A stretch of DNA of 64,000 bases from Salinicola salarius (GTDB taxonomy: Bacteria; Pseudomonadota; Gammaproteobacteria; Pseudomonadales; Halomonadaceae), in assembly GCF_002179555.1 (NCBI RefSeq), contig NZ_NHOU01000008.1, positions 62,001 to 126,000 of the forward strand, in the 5' to 3' direction. Made by a program: the position numbers and the translations under genes. Below are positions 37,479-47,211 of the stretch, piece by piece. The first letter of the stretch is position 1, and every line of letters begins with the position of its first letter. A model generated the notes under the pieces. The model searched no databases, was not told the origin of the DNA, and saw only the letters and a program-made list of their open reading frames with translations.

Positions 37479-38927
37479 TTAGTGGCGTTCGATCATCGCG
37501 GTCAGGTCGTTCGAGACCATCGGCAGCGTTTCCCGCCAGGAAAGATAAGGTGTCGACGCGGTCCCGTTGACAAGCACCGTGAAGCTGCCCCAGCGCCCGC
37601 TCTCGGTACGGAAATAGCCGGCAATGGCGCGTACCGTCACCGGCTCGTTGAGCGTTCCCGTCTTGACCATCACATGGTCCTGGAAGGTCTGGCTACCGCG
37701 GCGGATGAAGTGCATCGGCCCGTTGGTGGGTACCTGCATGCCGGCCACGAAGGTGGGGAACAGCGAAGCGCGTTCGTACATCGCGCCGAGCAGCGCATTG
37801 ACGCTCTGCGCCGAAACCCGATTTTCCGGCGTCAGGCCGCTGCCGCTACGCAGGGTGACCGCGCTGTGCCCCGGCAGGCTGGTGGCGAACCGTTCCAGTT
37901 CGCGGCCGGCGTCCGTCAGGTTCTGCTGCGTGCCGGAAGTCAGGTCCAGCGCCAGCGTATCGGCCATGAAGTTGTTCGAGTAGTTGAGCGTGCGCAGCAG
38001 CAGCTCCTGCAGCGGCTTGCCCTCGACGGCAGCCAGAGCCTGCGCGGTGGACGGCGGCGCCTGGCGGCTGACGGCATAGCCGCCGCTGACCGTAATACCG
38101 GACTGGCGCAGCAGCGACAGCAGCGTCTGGCCGGTCTGGTCGGCAGGATCGGAGCTGGCCTTGTAGACCGGGCGCGGATAGCTGCCGGCCGGTATCTGCC
38201 CGCTGACCCGCAGCGTATCGCCCTGGCTGTCGGTGATCCGCCTGGCGTAGAGCTTGGCCGAACCGCCAGCAGCAACGGTAGTGACGTCATTCTCGATGCG
38301 AATGGTCGGTGCCACCGTATCGCAGTTGGTGACCCGCGCCGGCTGCCCGACGATCCCCGGCATCACCGTGGCGCACCAGCTGCCGTAGTTGATCGCGGCG
38401 GAAGAGAGCAGCGCCGCGTAGGCGTTGGTGCCTTCCGTCTGCGTCTCGCAGCGGTCGGTGGTAATGCAGGTGACCGGGCCAAAGCGCCACTGGCTGACCA
38501 CCAGTTGGCCATCGATGCTGGAGACGCCAAGCTCCCGCAGTTTCTGGATCAACCGCCAGAGTTCTTCGGAGGTCAGCGCCGGGTCCCCGCCGCCCTCCAG
38601 CACCAGATCGCCGTGCAGCACGCCGTTACCATCGAGCGTGCCGGTGGAGACGAAACGCGTGGTAAAGCGATGCTGCGGCCCCCAGCGATCCAGCGAAGCG
38701 GCCGCGGTATACAGCTTGGTGACCGAAGCCGGTGACAACGACTGCGCCGGATTGATGGCGCCGAGAACCTCGCCGCTATCGAGCAGACGTGCCTGCGCGC
38801 TGATCGCGAAACCTTTGTCGGCCAGCCGGGCGACATGCTCGAACCCGGCCGCCTGCGCGGCGATGGTGAAGACAGAAAGGGATAACGCACCGAGAAACAG
38901 AGAACTTCGACCTAGCCATCGCCGCAT
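37479..38927 (-). CDS. dacB: D-alanyl-D-alanine carboxypeptidase/endopeptidase DacB (PBP4)
   Basis: 482 residues with a signal peptide ending AAQAAG. Family S13 motifs: S68-V-T-K71 (SPASVTKLYT), the SNN in NYSNNFMAD, and KTG in VKTGTLNEPV. The two extra domains between the first motifs are present. It trims or cleaves peptidoglycan cross-links in the periplasm. ATG 38927 was chosen; the longer frame upstream lacks a plausible start. Confidence 0.93.
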   Translation of the reverse strand: MRRWLGRSSLFLGALSLSVFTIAAQAAGFEHVARLADKGFAISAQARLLDSGEVLGAINPAQSLSPASVTKLYTAAASLDRWGPQHRFTTRFVSTGTLDGNGVLHGDLVLEGGGDPALTSEELWRLIQKLRELGVSSIDGQLVVSQWRFGPVTCITTDRCETQTEGTNAYAALLSSAAINYGSWCATVMPGIVGQPARVTNCDTVAPTIRIENDVTTVAAGGSAKLYARRITDSQGDTLRVSGQIPAGSYPRPVYKASSDPADQTGQTLLSLLRQSGITVSGGYAVSRQAPPSTAQALAAVEGKPLQELLLRTLNYSNNFMADTLALDLTSGTQQNLTDAGRELERFATSLPGHSAVTLRSGSGLTPENRVSAQSVNALLGAMYERASLFPTFVAGMQVPTNGPMHFIRRGSQTFQDHVMVKTGTLNEPVTVRAIAGYFRTESGRWGSFTVLVNGTASTPYLSWRETLPMVSNDLTAMIERH

Positions 38928-39087
38928 AATGGGATGCTCGCTCCAAAGAAAAATGAGGGCCAATCTCATCCAGAGCGTACCAATTAACTCACTGTGAATG
39001 CGATGCCCGGTGTCGTGTTCCTGTGGCAGAAGACGTGATCGTGACGAAAGCGCCAGCGGCAGGAAAGACGCCAGAGTGACGAGAATC

Positions 39088-39417
39088 TCAGTGCGACGAT
39101 AGACGCGAGAACATCTGGATGATGGCGACGCCGGCAATGATCAGCCCCATGCCCAGATAAGCGGGCAGGTCCGGTTTTTCGCCATAGAACACGATGCCGA
39201 TCACCGTCACCAGCACGATGCCGAGTCCCGCCCAGATCGCGTAGGTAATACCGACCGGCAAAGACTTGAGCACCAGCGACAGCGCATAGAACGAGAAGCC
39301 GTAGCCGACCACCACGACCACGCTCGGCAGCAGCCGTGAAAAGCCGGCGGAAGCTTTCAGCGAACTGGTCGCCACGACTTCGGCGACGATCGCCAGCGCT
39401 AGCAGCAGATAGCTCAT
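39088..39417 (-). CDS. SMR-family multidrug efflux protein (EmrE-like)
   Basis: 109 residues with four membrane helices. The membrane-embedded Glu, E13 in LAIVAEVVATSSLK, matches EmrE Glu14, and YAIWAGLGIVLVTVIG is the conserved TM3 block. It works as an antiparallel dimer that exchanges protons for cations. AGGAAT precedes the ATG. It lies 13 bp after the methyltransferase gene on the same strand. Confidence 0.93.
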   Translation of the reverse strand: MSYLLLALAIVAEVVATSSLKASAGFSRLLPSVVVVVGYGFSFYALSLVLKSLPVGITYAIWAGLGIVLVTVIGIVFYGEKPDLPAYLGMGLIIAGVAIIQMFSRLSSH

Positions 39418-39429
39418 CAGGCTTGATTC

Positions 39430-40191
39430 CTATTTGGTTGAGGGCGATTCGGTTGAGGGCGATTCGGTTGAGTCCGGTTCAGCCGAGGTGGTTGCGTCGA
39501 GCCCCGTCGTCGACAGATCGACACGGTAGCGCCATAGCGTCTGGCCGCTCTCGACGTATTTTTGCTCGAACGGCGTCAGGAAAGTCTGTTCGAACGGCAT
39601 CATCAACGCGCCTTCCGGCGTGAAGGAGTCGATCTCGCCGTCGAGGCCACGGAGCGTCTTCACGCCCAGCGCGAACTCCTGAACGTAGATCGCCCAGTTG
39701 GAGCGCAACTCGAGCACACCGCCGAGGGCAAGTATCGCCGGAAAGACCGGATGCCCCTGCCAGCGCTTCTTGAGCTGCGTGCTCTTGGGGTAAGGGTTGG
39801 GATAGAGCAGGAAGTGCCGCGCCGGCCGCCACTCGGCTGCCATCGCCAGGCGCCAGAAATCGACCAGATCGGCGCGCACCAGCAGCGCGTTGTCCGGCAG
39901 GGTGCCATGGTCGCGTGACAGCCGCTGCTCGCTGCGATCCACCCCCATCACGGCGTGGTCGGGATGGCGCTCCGCCAGTCGGCGCGTGGAGAGGCCCACG
40001 CCGCAACCGGCGTCGAGAATCAGCGGGCGATTCTGGTCCACCAGCCATTGTGCCGCCCCCTCGAAGGCGATCCGCGTGTGCTCGGCGGGCGGACGTTGCC
40101 AGGCGCTGTCCCGGGCACGCTGAACGCGGCGCACCAGATCCTGGTGCGGCCCCTGCTGACTGGAAGTGATGGCGCGCGAAGACGCTTGCAT
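39430..40191 (-). CDS. TrmB-like SAM-dependent methyltransferase
   Basis: 253 residues. SAM motif LILDAGCGVGLSTRRLAERHP (within residues 57-78), then GVDRSEQRL and HFLLYPNPYPKSTQLKKRW. The last corresponds to the substrate-site motif FPDPWPKKRH of tRNA (guanine-46-N7) methyltransferase TrmB but differs at several positions. It is therefore a divergent paralogue and the substrate is uncertain. The C-terminus ends in a Ser/Thr/Glu/Pro repeat encoded by a 15-bp tandem. Confidence 0.78.
   Translation of the reverse strand: MQASSRAITSSQQGPHQDLVRRVQRARDSAWQRPPAEHTRIAFEGAAQWLVDQNRPLILDAGCGVGLSTRRLAERHPDHAVMGVDRSEQRLSRDHGTLPDNALLVRADLVDFWRLAMAAEWRPARHFLLYPNPYPKSTQLKKRWQGHPVFPAILALGGVLELRSNWAIYVQEFALGVKTLRGLDGEIDSFTPEGALMMPFEQTFLTPFEQKYVESGQTLWRYRVDLSTTGLDATTSAEPDSTESPSTESPSTK
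39435..39473 (-). repeat. 15-bp tandem at the 3' end of the TrmB-like gene
   Basis: About 2.5 copies of GGTTGAGGGCGATTC encode repeated E-S-P-S-T at the protein C-terminus. It looks like a slippage expansion that lengthened the tail. Confidence 0.75.
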
Positions 40192-40647
40192 GGCAATTAC
40201 CGTTAAAGGATGAGGCCCGTTAAAGGATGTTCTCGTTAAAGGATGAGGCTCGTTGAAAGGAGAGCACCGTTCACGGCTGACGACAGAGCGCGCATTCTAG
40301 CAGCCGCGGCGTCGGCATTCCTGCCGCCGAGGCGCCGGCTCCCGCGACGCGTTCGTGGGCAAGCCACCCGCGCGGCATGACGGCGCGCGCGCGCAGGTGT
40401 ATCATCCCAGCCCACATTCAGCCAATCCTGGCAATACGGCCTTCGATGGCATGCGCGATGACTGTCCCCTGCTCGTTCCGGGGCCATTTTTCACCGACTC
40501 AGGGCTCTCCTCCACCGGCTCGGGGCTACCCTTCGCCGACTCGAGGTCGACAGCGCAAGCCTTTGCCGGGGATGTCCTTTCATCGCAGTTTCGTCATCCC
40601 CATGTCATCGTTCACCGATTGCCCCCAATGTTCACGAGGGACGTGGC
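40192..40647. other. Intergenic region between TrmB-like gene and fabY, with a tandem repeat
   Basis: 456 bp without a credible gene. At 40201-40257 there are four imperfect copies of CGTTAAAGGATGAGGC directly upstream of the methyltransferase start, which could be a leader repeat. GCCGCCGAGGCGCCGGC-type GC-rich stretches and a GCGCGCGC run (about 40382-40392) follow. The fabY promoter should lie in the right half; I cannot assign it. Confidence 0.6.
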
Positions 40648-42552
40648 TTGTCACATTTACCGGTAATCGTCGGTATGGGCGGCGTCAACGCCGCGGGTAG
40701 AACTTCCGGGCACCAGGCCTACCGCCGCACGATTCTCGACGTTCTGCCAACGGCCGAACAGACTCGTACGCTTGTCGCACTGGCAACCCTGATGCAACTG
40801 GTCACCTCCCGGGAGGACGGCCAGTGGCAAAGCGCCGACGGCGATATCCTGAGCGAACAGGCAGTCGTCAGCCGCTATCGCGAGCACATCCTCAAGCACA
40901 CGCTGATCCGTCGCATCGAGGATGACGCCTTCGGGGAGGCCGGCATTCCCGGCAATCGTGAAGTGCGAATGACGCTCGACAGCCCCTTGCGCTTCACCGC
41001 GTCGCGACGCCAGTTGCCGCAACCGCTGCCCGCGGGCTGGGAAGTGCGCGAACTCGACAAACAGACGGTCGAGGTCAGCGTTCCCGCCGGTACGCTCGAT
41101 GCCCTGCTGCCCGAACGGCGCCAGGCGCTGGTACGCGCGGCCGGCCGCCTGCCGGAAGGCTTCGCGCCCGACAGCTTCTATCGCAGCGTGCATCATCCGC
41201 GCGGGCTGTCGATGGCGATCTTCGGTGTCAGCGACTGCCTCGGCCAGAGCGGGCTCGACTGGGAGTCGCTGCGCGACCGGGTGGATCCGGATGCCATCGC
41301 CGTCTATGCCGGCAACTCGATCGGCCAGCTGGACGACGCCGGCTGGGGCGGCATGCTCAAGAGCTTCGTCACCGGCAGCCGCACCACCTCCAAGCAGATG
41401 CCGCTGGGCTACGGCCAGATGTCGGCGGACTTTCTCAACGCCTACGTGCTGGGGAGCGTCGGGGGAACGGGCGCGATTCAAGGCGCCTGCGCCACGTTCC
41501 TCTACAACCTGCGCCTGGGCATCGACGATATCCGTCACGGGCGCCGCCGAATCGTTATGGTCGGCACTAGCGATGCGCCGGTGACGCCGGAGATCATCGA
41601 AGGGTTCCGCGCCATGAGTGCGCTGGCCGACGACCAGAGCCTGATGGCGCTCGACGCCCTCGAGCTGCTGACCGACGAGGACTACCAGCGCGCCTGCCGT
41701 CCGTTCGCCCGCAACTGCGGCTTCACCATCGCCGAAGCGTCGCAGTTCGTGCTGCTGATGGACGACTCGCTGGTACTCGAGACCGGCGCGCAGATTCTGG
41801 GTTCCGTGCCCGAAGTGAACGTCAACGCGGATGGCTGGAAACGCTCGATCTCGGCCCCCGGCATCGGCAACTATCTCACCCTGGGCAAATCCGTCTCGCT
41901 GGCCACCTCGATCCTCGGCGAACGGAGCGTGCGCCAGCGCAGCTATCTGCATGCCCACGGCACCAGCACGCCGAAGAACCGTACCACCGAGTCGCATATC
42001 TTCGATCAGGTGGCGCGTGCCAACGGCATCGAGAACTGGCCGGTCGCCGCGATCAAGGCGTTCATCGGCCACTCCCAGGGCAGCGCCGCCGGGGATCAGA
42101 TCGCCAGCGCACTGGGCACCTTCGCCCACGGCTGGGTGCCGGGCATTCCGACGCTCGACGCGGTCGCCGACGATGTCCACGCCGAGCGGCTGCGCTTCTT
42201 CCAGGCGCCGATCGAGTTCGAGACCGACTGCAGCTTCATCAACGCCAAGGGCTTCGGCGGCAACAACGCCACCGGCCTTTTGCTGTCGCCACAGGTAACC
42301 GAACGCCTGCTGGCCCAGCGCCACGGCCAGCGCGCGGTCGACGACTGGCGGCATCGTCGCGAGCAGACCCTCGCCGCCGCCGCGCAGTACGAAGCCGCTG
42401 CCGATGCCGGGCGATTCGATGTCATCTATCGCTTCGGTGAAGGCGTGCTGGAAGGGCCGGAGCTGGAAGTCGGTCGCGACTCGATCCGCATCCCCGGTTA
42501 CGCCAATCCGGTGTCACTGAAGGTCGACAATCCTTTCGGTACACTGGATTGA
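40648..42552 (+). CDS. fabY: Beta-ketoacyl-ACP synthase FabY (initiating condensing enzyme)
   Basis: 634 residues, the length and layout of Pseudomonas FabY (PA5174), which starts fatty-acid synthesis in place of FabH. Catalytic triad of a decarboxylating ketosynthase: C281 in QGACATFLYN, H437 in HAHGTSTPKN and H475 in AFIGHSQGSAAG. A ~180-residue N-terminal part before the thiolase fold is typical for FabY. The start is TTG at 40648, with GAGGG 7 nt upstream; no other start fits the conserved VIVGMGGVNAAGR. Confidence 0.9.
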   Translation: MSHLPVIVGMGGVNAAGRTSGHQAYRRTILDVLPTAEQTRTLVALATLMQLVTSREDGQWQSADGDILSEQAVVSRYREHILKHTLIRRIEDDAFGEAGIPGNREVRMTLDSPLRFTASRRQLPQPLPAGWEVRELDKQTVEVSVPAGTLDALLPERRQALVRAAGRLPEGFAPDSFYRSVHHPRGLSMAIFGVSDCLGQSGLDWESLRDRVDPDAIAVYAGNSIGQLDDAGWGGMLKSFVTGSRTTSKQMPLGYGQMSADFLNAYVLGSVGGTGAIQGACATFLYNLRLGIDDIRHGRRRIVMVGTSDAPVTPEIIEGFRAMSALADDQSLMALDALELLTDEDYQRACRPFARNCGFTIAEASQFVLLMDDSLVLETGAQILGSVPEVNVNADGWKRSISAPGIGNYLTLGKSVSLATSILGERSVRQRSYLHAHGTSTPKNRTTESHIFDQVARANGIENWPVAAIKAFIGHSQGSAAGDQIASALGTFAHGWVPGIPTLDAVADDVHAERLRFFQAPIEFETDCSFINAKGFGGNNATGLLLSPQVTERLLAQRHGQRAVDDWRHRREQTLAAAAQYEAAADAGRFDVIYRFGEGVLEGPELEVGRDSIRIPGYANPVSLKVDNPFGTLD

Positions 42553-42641
42553 GTTTGAACGTCTCGGGTCCGGGTACGGCAGCACGTGCGAGCACCGCAC
42601 CGTCCGCCGGCCCCGTTCCCGGTCACCGCGGAGTCTCCTGA

Positions 42642-43401
<760 letters not shown>

Positions 43402-43513
43402 GGCCGCTTGTACGCATCAAAGCCACTGAGACGCATCAAAGCCCACTTAGACGCACCAATCTGATCTGCGGATGGGTACGTCACCATGAGGACGCCATCC
43501 GCGAAAACCCAGC

Positions 43514-44059
43514 ATGAAAATCAACGTCGTCGGCACCAGTGGATGCGGCAAGAGCACCTTGGCTGAAGCGCTCGCCGACGCCCTTCACATTCCCCACATT
43601 CAACTCGATCAGCTCTACTGGCAGGCTGACTGGCAGGGCTCTCTGGACGACGAATTCTTCGCTCGCCTCCACGCGGCCATGGCAGCTTCGCCGAACGGCT
43701 GGGTCATCGACGGAAACTTCGATCGCACGCGGCCCATCAAATGGCGTGACGTGGACATCGTCATCTGGCTCGATCTGGGCTTCTGGCGAGTGCTGAGTCA
43801 GTCCGTGGGCCGGGCCATAGCGCGCATTGCAAGCCAGAAGGAGCTATGGCCCGGAACCGGCAACCGGGAGAGTTTCCGCCAGACCTTTCTCAGCCGAGAC
43901 TCGGTTCTGCTCTGGTCTCTCAGGACCTGGCATCGCAACCGACGTCGTTACTTGGCAGCGATGATCGATCCCGAATACAGCCACATCCACTTCATCCGCC
44001 TGACGCATCGCCACGAGATGGCGATTTGTATCGCCGCGCTCGCCGAACGCAACATCTGA
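43514..44059 (+). CDS. P-loop nucleoside/shikimate-kinase-like ATPase (topology-modulation/FlaR-like)
   Basis: 181 residues. Walker A GTSGCGKST (7-15), HIQLDQLYW and WVIDGNFDRTRPIKW followed by DIVIWLDLGFWR are the pattern of AAA-family adenylate-kinase-like proteins annotated as FlaR or topology modulators. The lid and Arg-rich HRNRRRY follow. Substrate unknown. Confidence 0.82.
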   Translation: MKINVVGTSGCGKSTLAEALADALHIPHIQLDQLYWQADWQGSLDDEFFARLHAAMAASPNGWVIDGNFDRTRPIKWRDVDIVIWLDLGFWRVLSQSVGRAIARIASQKELWPGTGNRESFRQTFLSRDSVLLWSLRTWHRNRRRYLAAMIDPEYSHIHFIRLTHRHEMAICIAALAERNI

Positions 44060-44062
44060 AAA

Positions 44063-44104
44063 CGCCATCGCCGCTCCGATTTCCAGGTCGGAGCGGCGAT
44101 GGCG
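44063..44104. terminator. Bidirectional terminator
   Basis: CGCCATCGCCGCTCCGA pairs with TCGGAGCGGCGATGGCG (17-bp perfect stem, 8-nt loop), flanked by AAAA upstream and TCTT downstream. It serves the convergent kinase-like and outer-membrane protein genes. Confidence 0.85.
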
Positions 44105-44124
44105 TCTTGTCGTTAGCGGCGCGG

Positions 44125-45543
44125 CTAGAACGTGTAGGTTGCGTAGAGCTCGAACAGCTGAGCGGTGTTGTCGTTGCCACCGAAGCGCTCCTCGGCGCCC
44201 TGCTGGGGATCGGCGACGGCGTAGATGCCCGACAACGAGAGCCGATCGGTGATCGACCAGTCGGCGTAGAGATTGAATTCATTGGCGAAGTCGCTATCGC
44301 TCGCGCCCGCCGCTTCGGTGTCGTGATAGCGGAACTGATAGCCGATCAGCCCGACTTCCAGATCGTCTCGTGGCGCCACCGAAAAGCGCAGCATGTCGAC
44401 GTCGAGATTGGCGTTGAACAGCATGTACTCGCCGACGATCTCGCCCATGAACCAGTTGCCCCAACCCCCGGCGAAGTCGTAGAACAGCGTGTCGTAGTCT
44501 TCGCCGAACTCGGCATGGCGATAGGCGATCTGCGGCGTCCAGGGGGCATCGGAGAAGTCATAGGTCGCCTGGACGTACCAGCCATTGTCGTCGATACCTT
44601 CATCGCTGTTCTTCTCGCGAACAATCTGGCCACCTAGCGAGAAGTCGGGCACGGCGGCGAACGGCTTGCCCTTGGCTCGCAGATTGTAAACGTCCATGCC
44701 GTCGCGACCGGCGATGTCGCTGTCGTAGACCCGCAGGTAGGCCGCGCCGACCTTGGCCCGGTCGCCCCAGGTGTAATCGACGTTGGCACCGTTGGTGCTG
44801 GTTTCGTTGTCCGGACCGCCGCTGACGTACTGGTCAGCTTCGAGATGAAACAGGTCGCCGTGCCAGCCGTGACTTTCGATCGAAGCGACGGCGCTGTTCT
44901 TGAAGCCTTCGCTAGGCCCGATGTAGTAACCCGCGTACTTGCCGGTATCGGTAAAGCCGTCACCGACCAGAAAGCCATCGCCGAATTCGAATTTCTGGCG
45001 CCCGGCCGAGAGCGTGATCGCGTCCTCGCCCAGCGTATCCGCCCACAGGCCGCCGCTGCGCCATCCGAGATAGGCGCGATCGAGCCTTGCCTGTTCGGGG
45101 TGTCCGGGTGTCGCGCCGGCGGCATCACCGTAGGCACTGCCGCGAGTCAGCGCGTAGCTGCCCTGCACGCCGGTAAACCAGGTGCCGCCGCCCGTAACGT
45201 CCCATTCGGCCGTCAGCGCCGGTTGGCCCACGGCCTCCATCCAGGCCGGGCTCGTCCCGGTGGGCGCACCGCCATCGATGCTGGATCCCGAACCGAAGTT
45301 GACGTTGTCAGTGGCCGCGCCGAATCCGTAAAGCGTCAGCCCACCGTTGAGGCGGACCCGGCCGTCTCCGCTCTCGTAGAGCGAATGCGGCGCACTCGGC
45401 GTGACAATGCCGGCATCGAGATAGTCGATATCGGTAACGGCAGTGATGGCATAGGCGTGAGAGGAGAACATACCTCCCACGAAAAAGGCGCAGGTGAGTG
45501 CGCGACGGCCCCGAAAGGCCGACTGCTCGCTGCTTGGCGACAT
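44125..45543 (-). CDS. Outer-membrane beta-barrel protein (alginate-export/porin type)
   Basis: 472 residues. A signal peptide (ALTCAFFVGGMFSSHAYA) precedes a long series of amphipathic strands rich in Tyr, Trp and Gly with alternating pattern, and the protein ends in the barrel signature ELYATYTF with C-terminal Phe. LSAGRQKFEFGDGFLVGDG near residue 200 is like alginate-export-family (AlgE-type) porins. AAGGGA precedes the ATG. It is alone between a terminator and a divergent MATE gene. Substrate unknown. Confidence 0.8.
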   Translation of the reverse strand: MSPSSEQSAFRGRRALTCAFFVGGMFSSHAYAITAVTDIDYLDAGIVTPSAPHSLYESGDGRVRLNGGLTLYGFGAATDNVNFGSGSSIDGGAPTGTSPAWMEAVGQPALTAEWDVTGGGTWFTGVQGSYALTRGSAYGDAAGATPGHPEQARLDRAYLGWRSGGLWADTLGEDAITLSAGRQKFEFGDGFLVGDGFTDTGKYAGYYIGPSEGFKNSAVASIESHGWHGDLFHLEADQYVSGGPDNETSTNGANVDYTWGDRAKVGAAYLRVYDSDIAGRDGMDVYNLRAKGKPFAAVPDFSLGGQIVREKNSDEGIDDNGWYVQATYDFSDAPWTPQIAYRHAEFGEDYDTLFYDFAGGWGNWFMGEIVGEYMLFNANLDVDMLRFSVAPRDDLEVGLIGYQFRYHDTEAAGASDSDFANEFNLYADWSITDRLSLSGIYAVADPQQGAEERFGGNDNTAQLFELYATYTF

Positions 45544-45720
45544 GATCGAGTTCCCTTGACTCTCGGCTTTTGTTCAGCCGTTGGAGATAGCGAATGCGGC
45601 GTCCGGCATGACTTTGCGGAGAACCATGACATCCGCGTGACATCTCGATAAGCCTAGAAAATTTCGCCGATAGCGCAACTCGCAAAACGCGCGGGGGTCG
45701 ACTTGCACGGGCTTGCGAGT

Positions 45721-47121
45721 ATGCTGGCGAGCGCCGTCAGGTGGATTTCAACGAACCGCAGGAAGCGCGAATTGGCCTCTCAAACCACGACCCGCCATAT
45801 CTGGAAGCTGGCGTGGCCGATCATCCTTTCCAATATTACCGTGCCGCTGCTCGGCCTCGTCGACACGGCCGTCGTCGGCCACCTGTCGGATTCCCGTTAT
45901 CTGGCCGCGGTCACCCTCGGCGCGACGCTGTTCAGCTTTCTCTACTGGGGCTTCGGCTTTCTGCGCATGGGCACCACCGGGCTGACCTCCCAGGCGATGG
46001 GACGCGAGGACGACAGCGGCGTGCGCCTGCTGCTGGCCCAATCGCTGGTCATGGCAATGGTGATCGGCGTGGCACTGATCGTGCTGGCGAAGCCGTTGAT
46101 CGGCTTTGGGCTTTGGCTGTTGGACGGCAGCGAGGCATCGATGGCGCTGGCAGCCAGCTACGCGCATATCCGGATATTCTCGGCCCCGGCCGTGCTCGCC
46201 AACTACGCCATCCTGGGCTGGTTCATCGGGCAACAGAAGACGCGCATCACCTTTGCCATTCTGCTGCTCACCAATGGCGTCAACATCGTGCTCGACCTGC
46301 TCTTCGTCAACGCCTTCGGCCTGGCCAGCGACGGCGTCGCCTGGGCATCGCTCATCGCCGACTACAGCGCGCTGGCCTTCGGTGTGTGGCGGGTCGCCGT
46401 GCACTGTCGTCATCTGGGCGGCTCGCTGTCGCGCGAGGCGCTCACCGCCTGGGCCCACTATTCCGCGTTGATCCGGGTCAACCAGCATCTCTTTGTGCGC
46501 ACACTGGGGTTACTTTTCGCTCAGGCCTTCTTCACCGCGCAGGGCGCCAACTTCGGCGATACCGTGCTCGCTGCCAACGCCGTGCTGCTGCAGTTCATCA
46601 TGCTGACGTCTTTCGCGCTGGACGGCTTCGCCAACGCTGCCGAGGCGCTCACCGGCCGCTCGGTGGGCCGACGCGACTGGAAGGAGTTCGGTGATGCCGT
46701 GCGCGCCGCCGGCAAGCTATCGCTGCTGGTGGCGGGCGCGTCGATGCTGCTGTTCGCCATCGCTGGCGATTGGCTGATCGCGCTGCTCACCGATCTGCCG
46801 GCAGTCCGTGCCACGGCCGCCGAGTATCTACCATGGATGATCGCGATGCCGGCTCTCGCGGTGTGGAGCTATCTGCTCGACGGCGTCTTCATCGGCGCCA
46901 CCGAAAGCAAGGCGATGCGCGATACCGTGTGGCTGGCGATCGTCTGCTATCTGCCGATGTGGTGGCTGACCCAGCGCTTCGACAATCACGGCCTGTGGTT
47001 CGCCTTTCTTTTCTTCACCTTCGTGCGTTCCGCCTCGCTGGGCGTCTGCTATCTGCACTACCGCCGCACGCGCTGGTCCCCGCGATCCAGTACCGGGGAA
47101 AGTCCGGAAATATCGCGATAA
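45721..47121 (+). CDS. MATE-family efflux transporter (DinF-like)
   Basis: 466 residues with twelve hydrophobic segments. IWKLAWPIILSNITVPLLGLVDTAVVGHL is the MatE start (residues 27-55, read in parts), and the DinF feature NYAILGWFIGQQKTRI is present. It exports cationic or other drugs, driven by Na+ or H+. Start ATG 45721 is preferred to the TTG at 45703; neither has a strong ribosome site. Confidence 0.9.
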   Translation: MLASAVRWISTNRRKRELASQTTTRHIWKLAWPIILSNITVPLLGLVDTAVVGHLSDSRYLAAVTLGATLFSFLYWGFGFLRMGTTGLTSQAMGREDDSGVRLLLAQSLVMAMVIGVALIVLAKPLIGFGLWLLDGSEASMALAASYAHIRIFSAPAVLANYAILGWFIGQQKTRITFAILLLTNGVNIVLDLLFVNAFGLASDGVAWASLIADYSALAFGVWRVAVHCRHLGGSLSREALTAWAHYSALIRVNQHLFVRTLGLLFAQAFFTAQGANFGDTVLAANAVLLQFIMLTSFALDGFANAAEALTGRSVGRRDWKEFGDAVRAAGKLSLLVAGASMLLFAIAGDWLIALLTDLPAVRATAAEYLPWMIAMPALAVWSYLLDGVFIGATESKAMRDTVWLAIVCYLPMWWLTQRFDNHGLWFAFLFFTFVRSASLGVCYLHYRRTRWSPRSSTGESPEISR

Positions 47122-47170
47122 TCAAGGCGATAACTCGACCAAGGTTGACTAATGGTGACTCGAAGGATGG

Positions 47171-47187
47171 GTTAGCCTCGCGCTAAC
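47171..47187. promoter_or_regulatory. Inverted repeat upstream of atoE
   Basis: GTTAGC-CTCGC-GCTAAC lies 25 bp before the atoE start. It could be an operator or a short leader hairpin. Confidence 0.35.
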
Positions 47188-47211
47188 ACAGTCTCGACGA
47201 GAACTCACATC

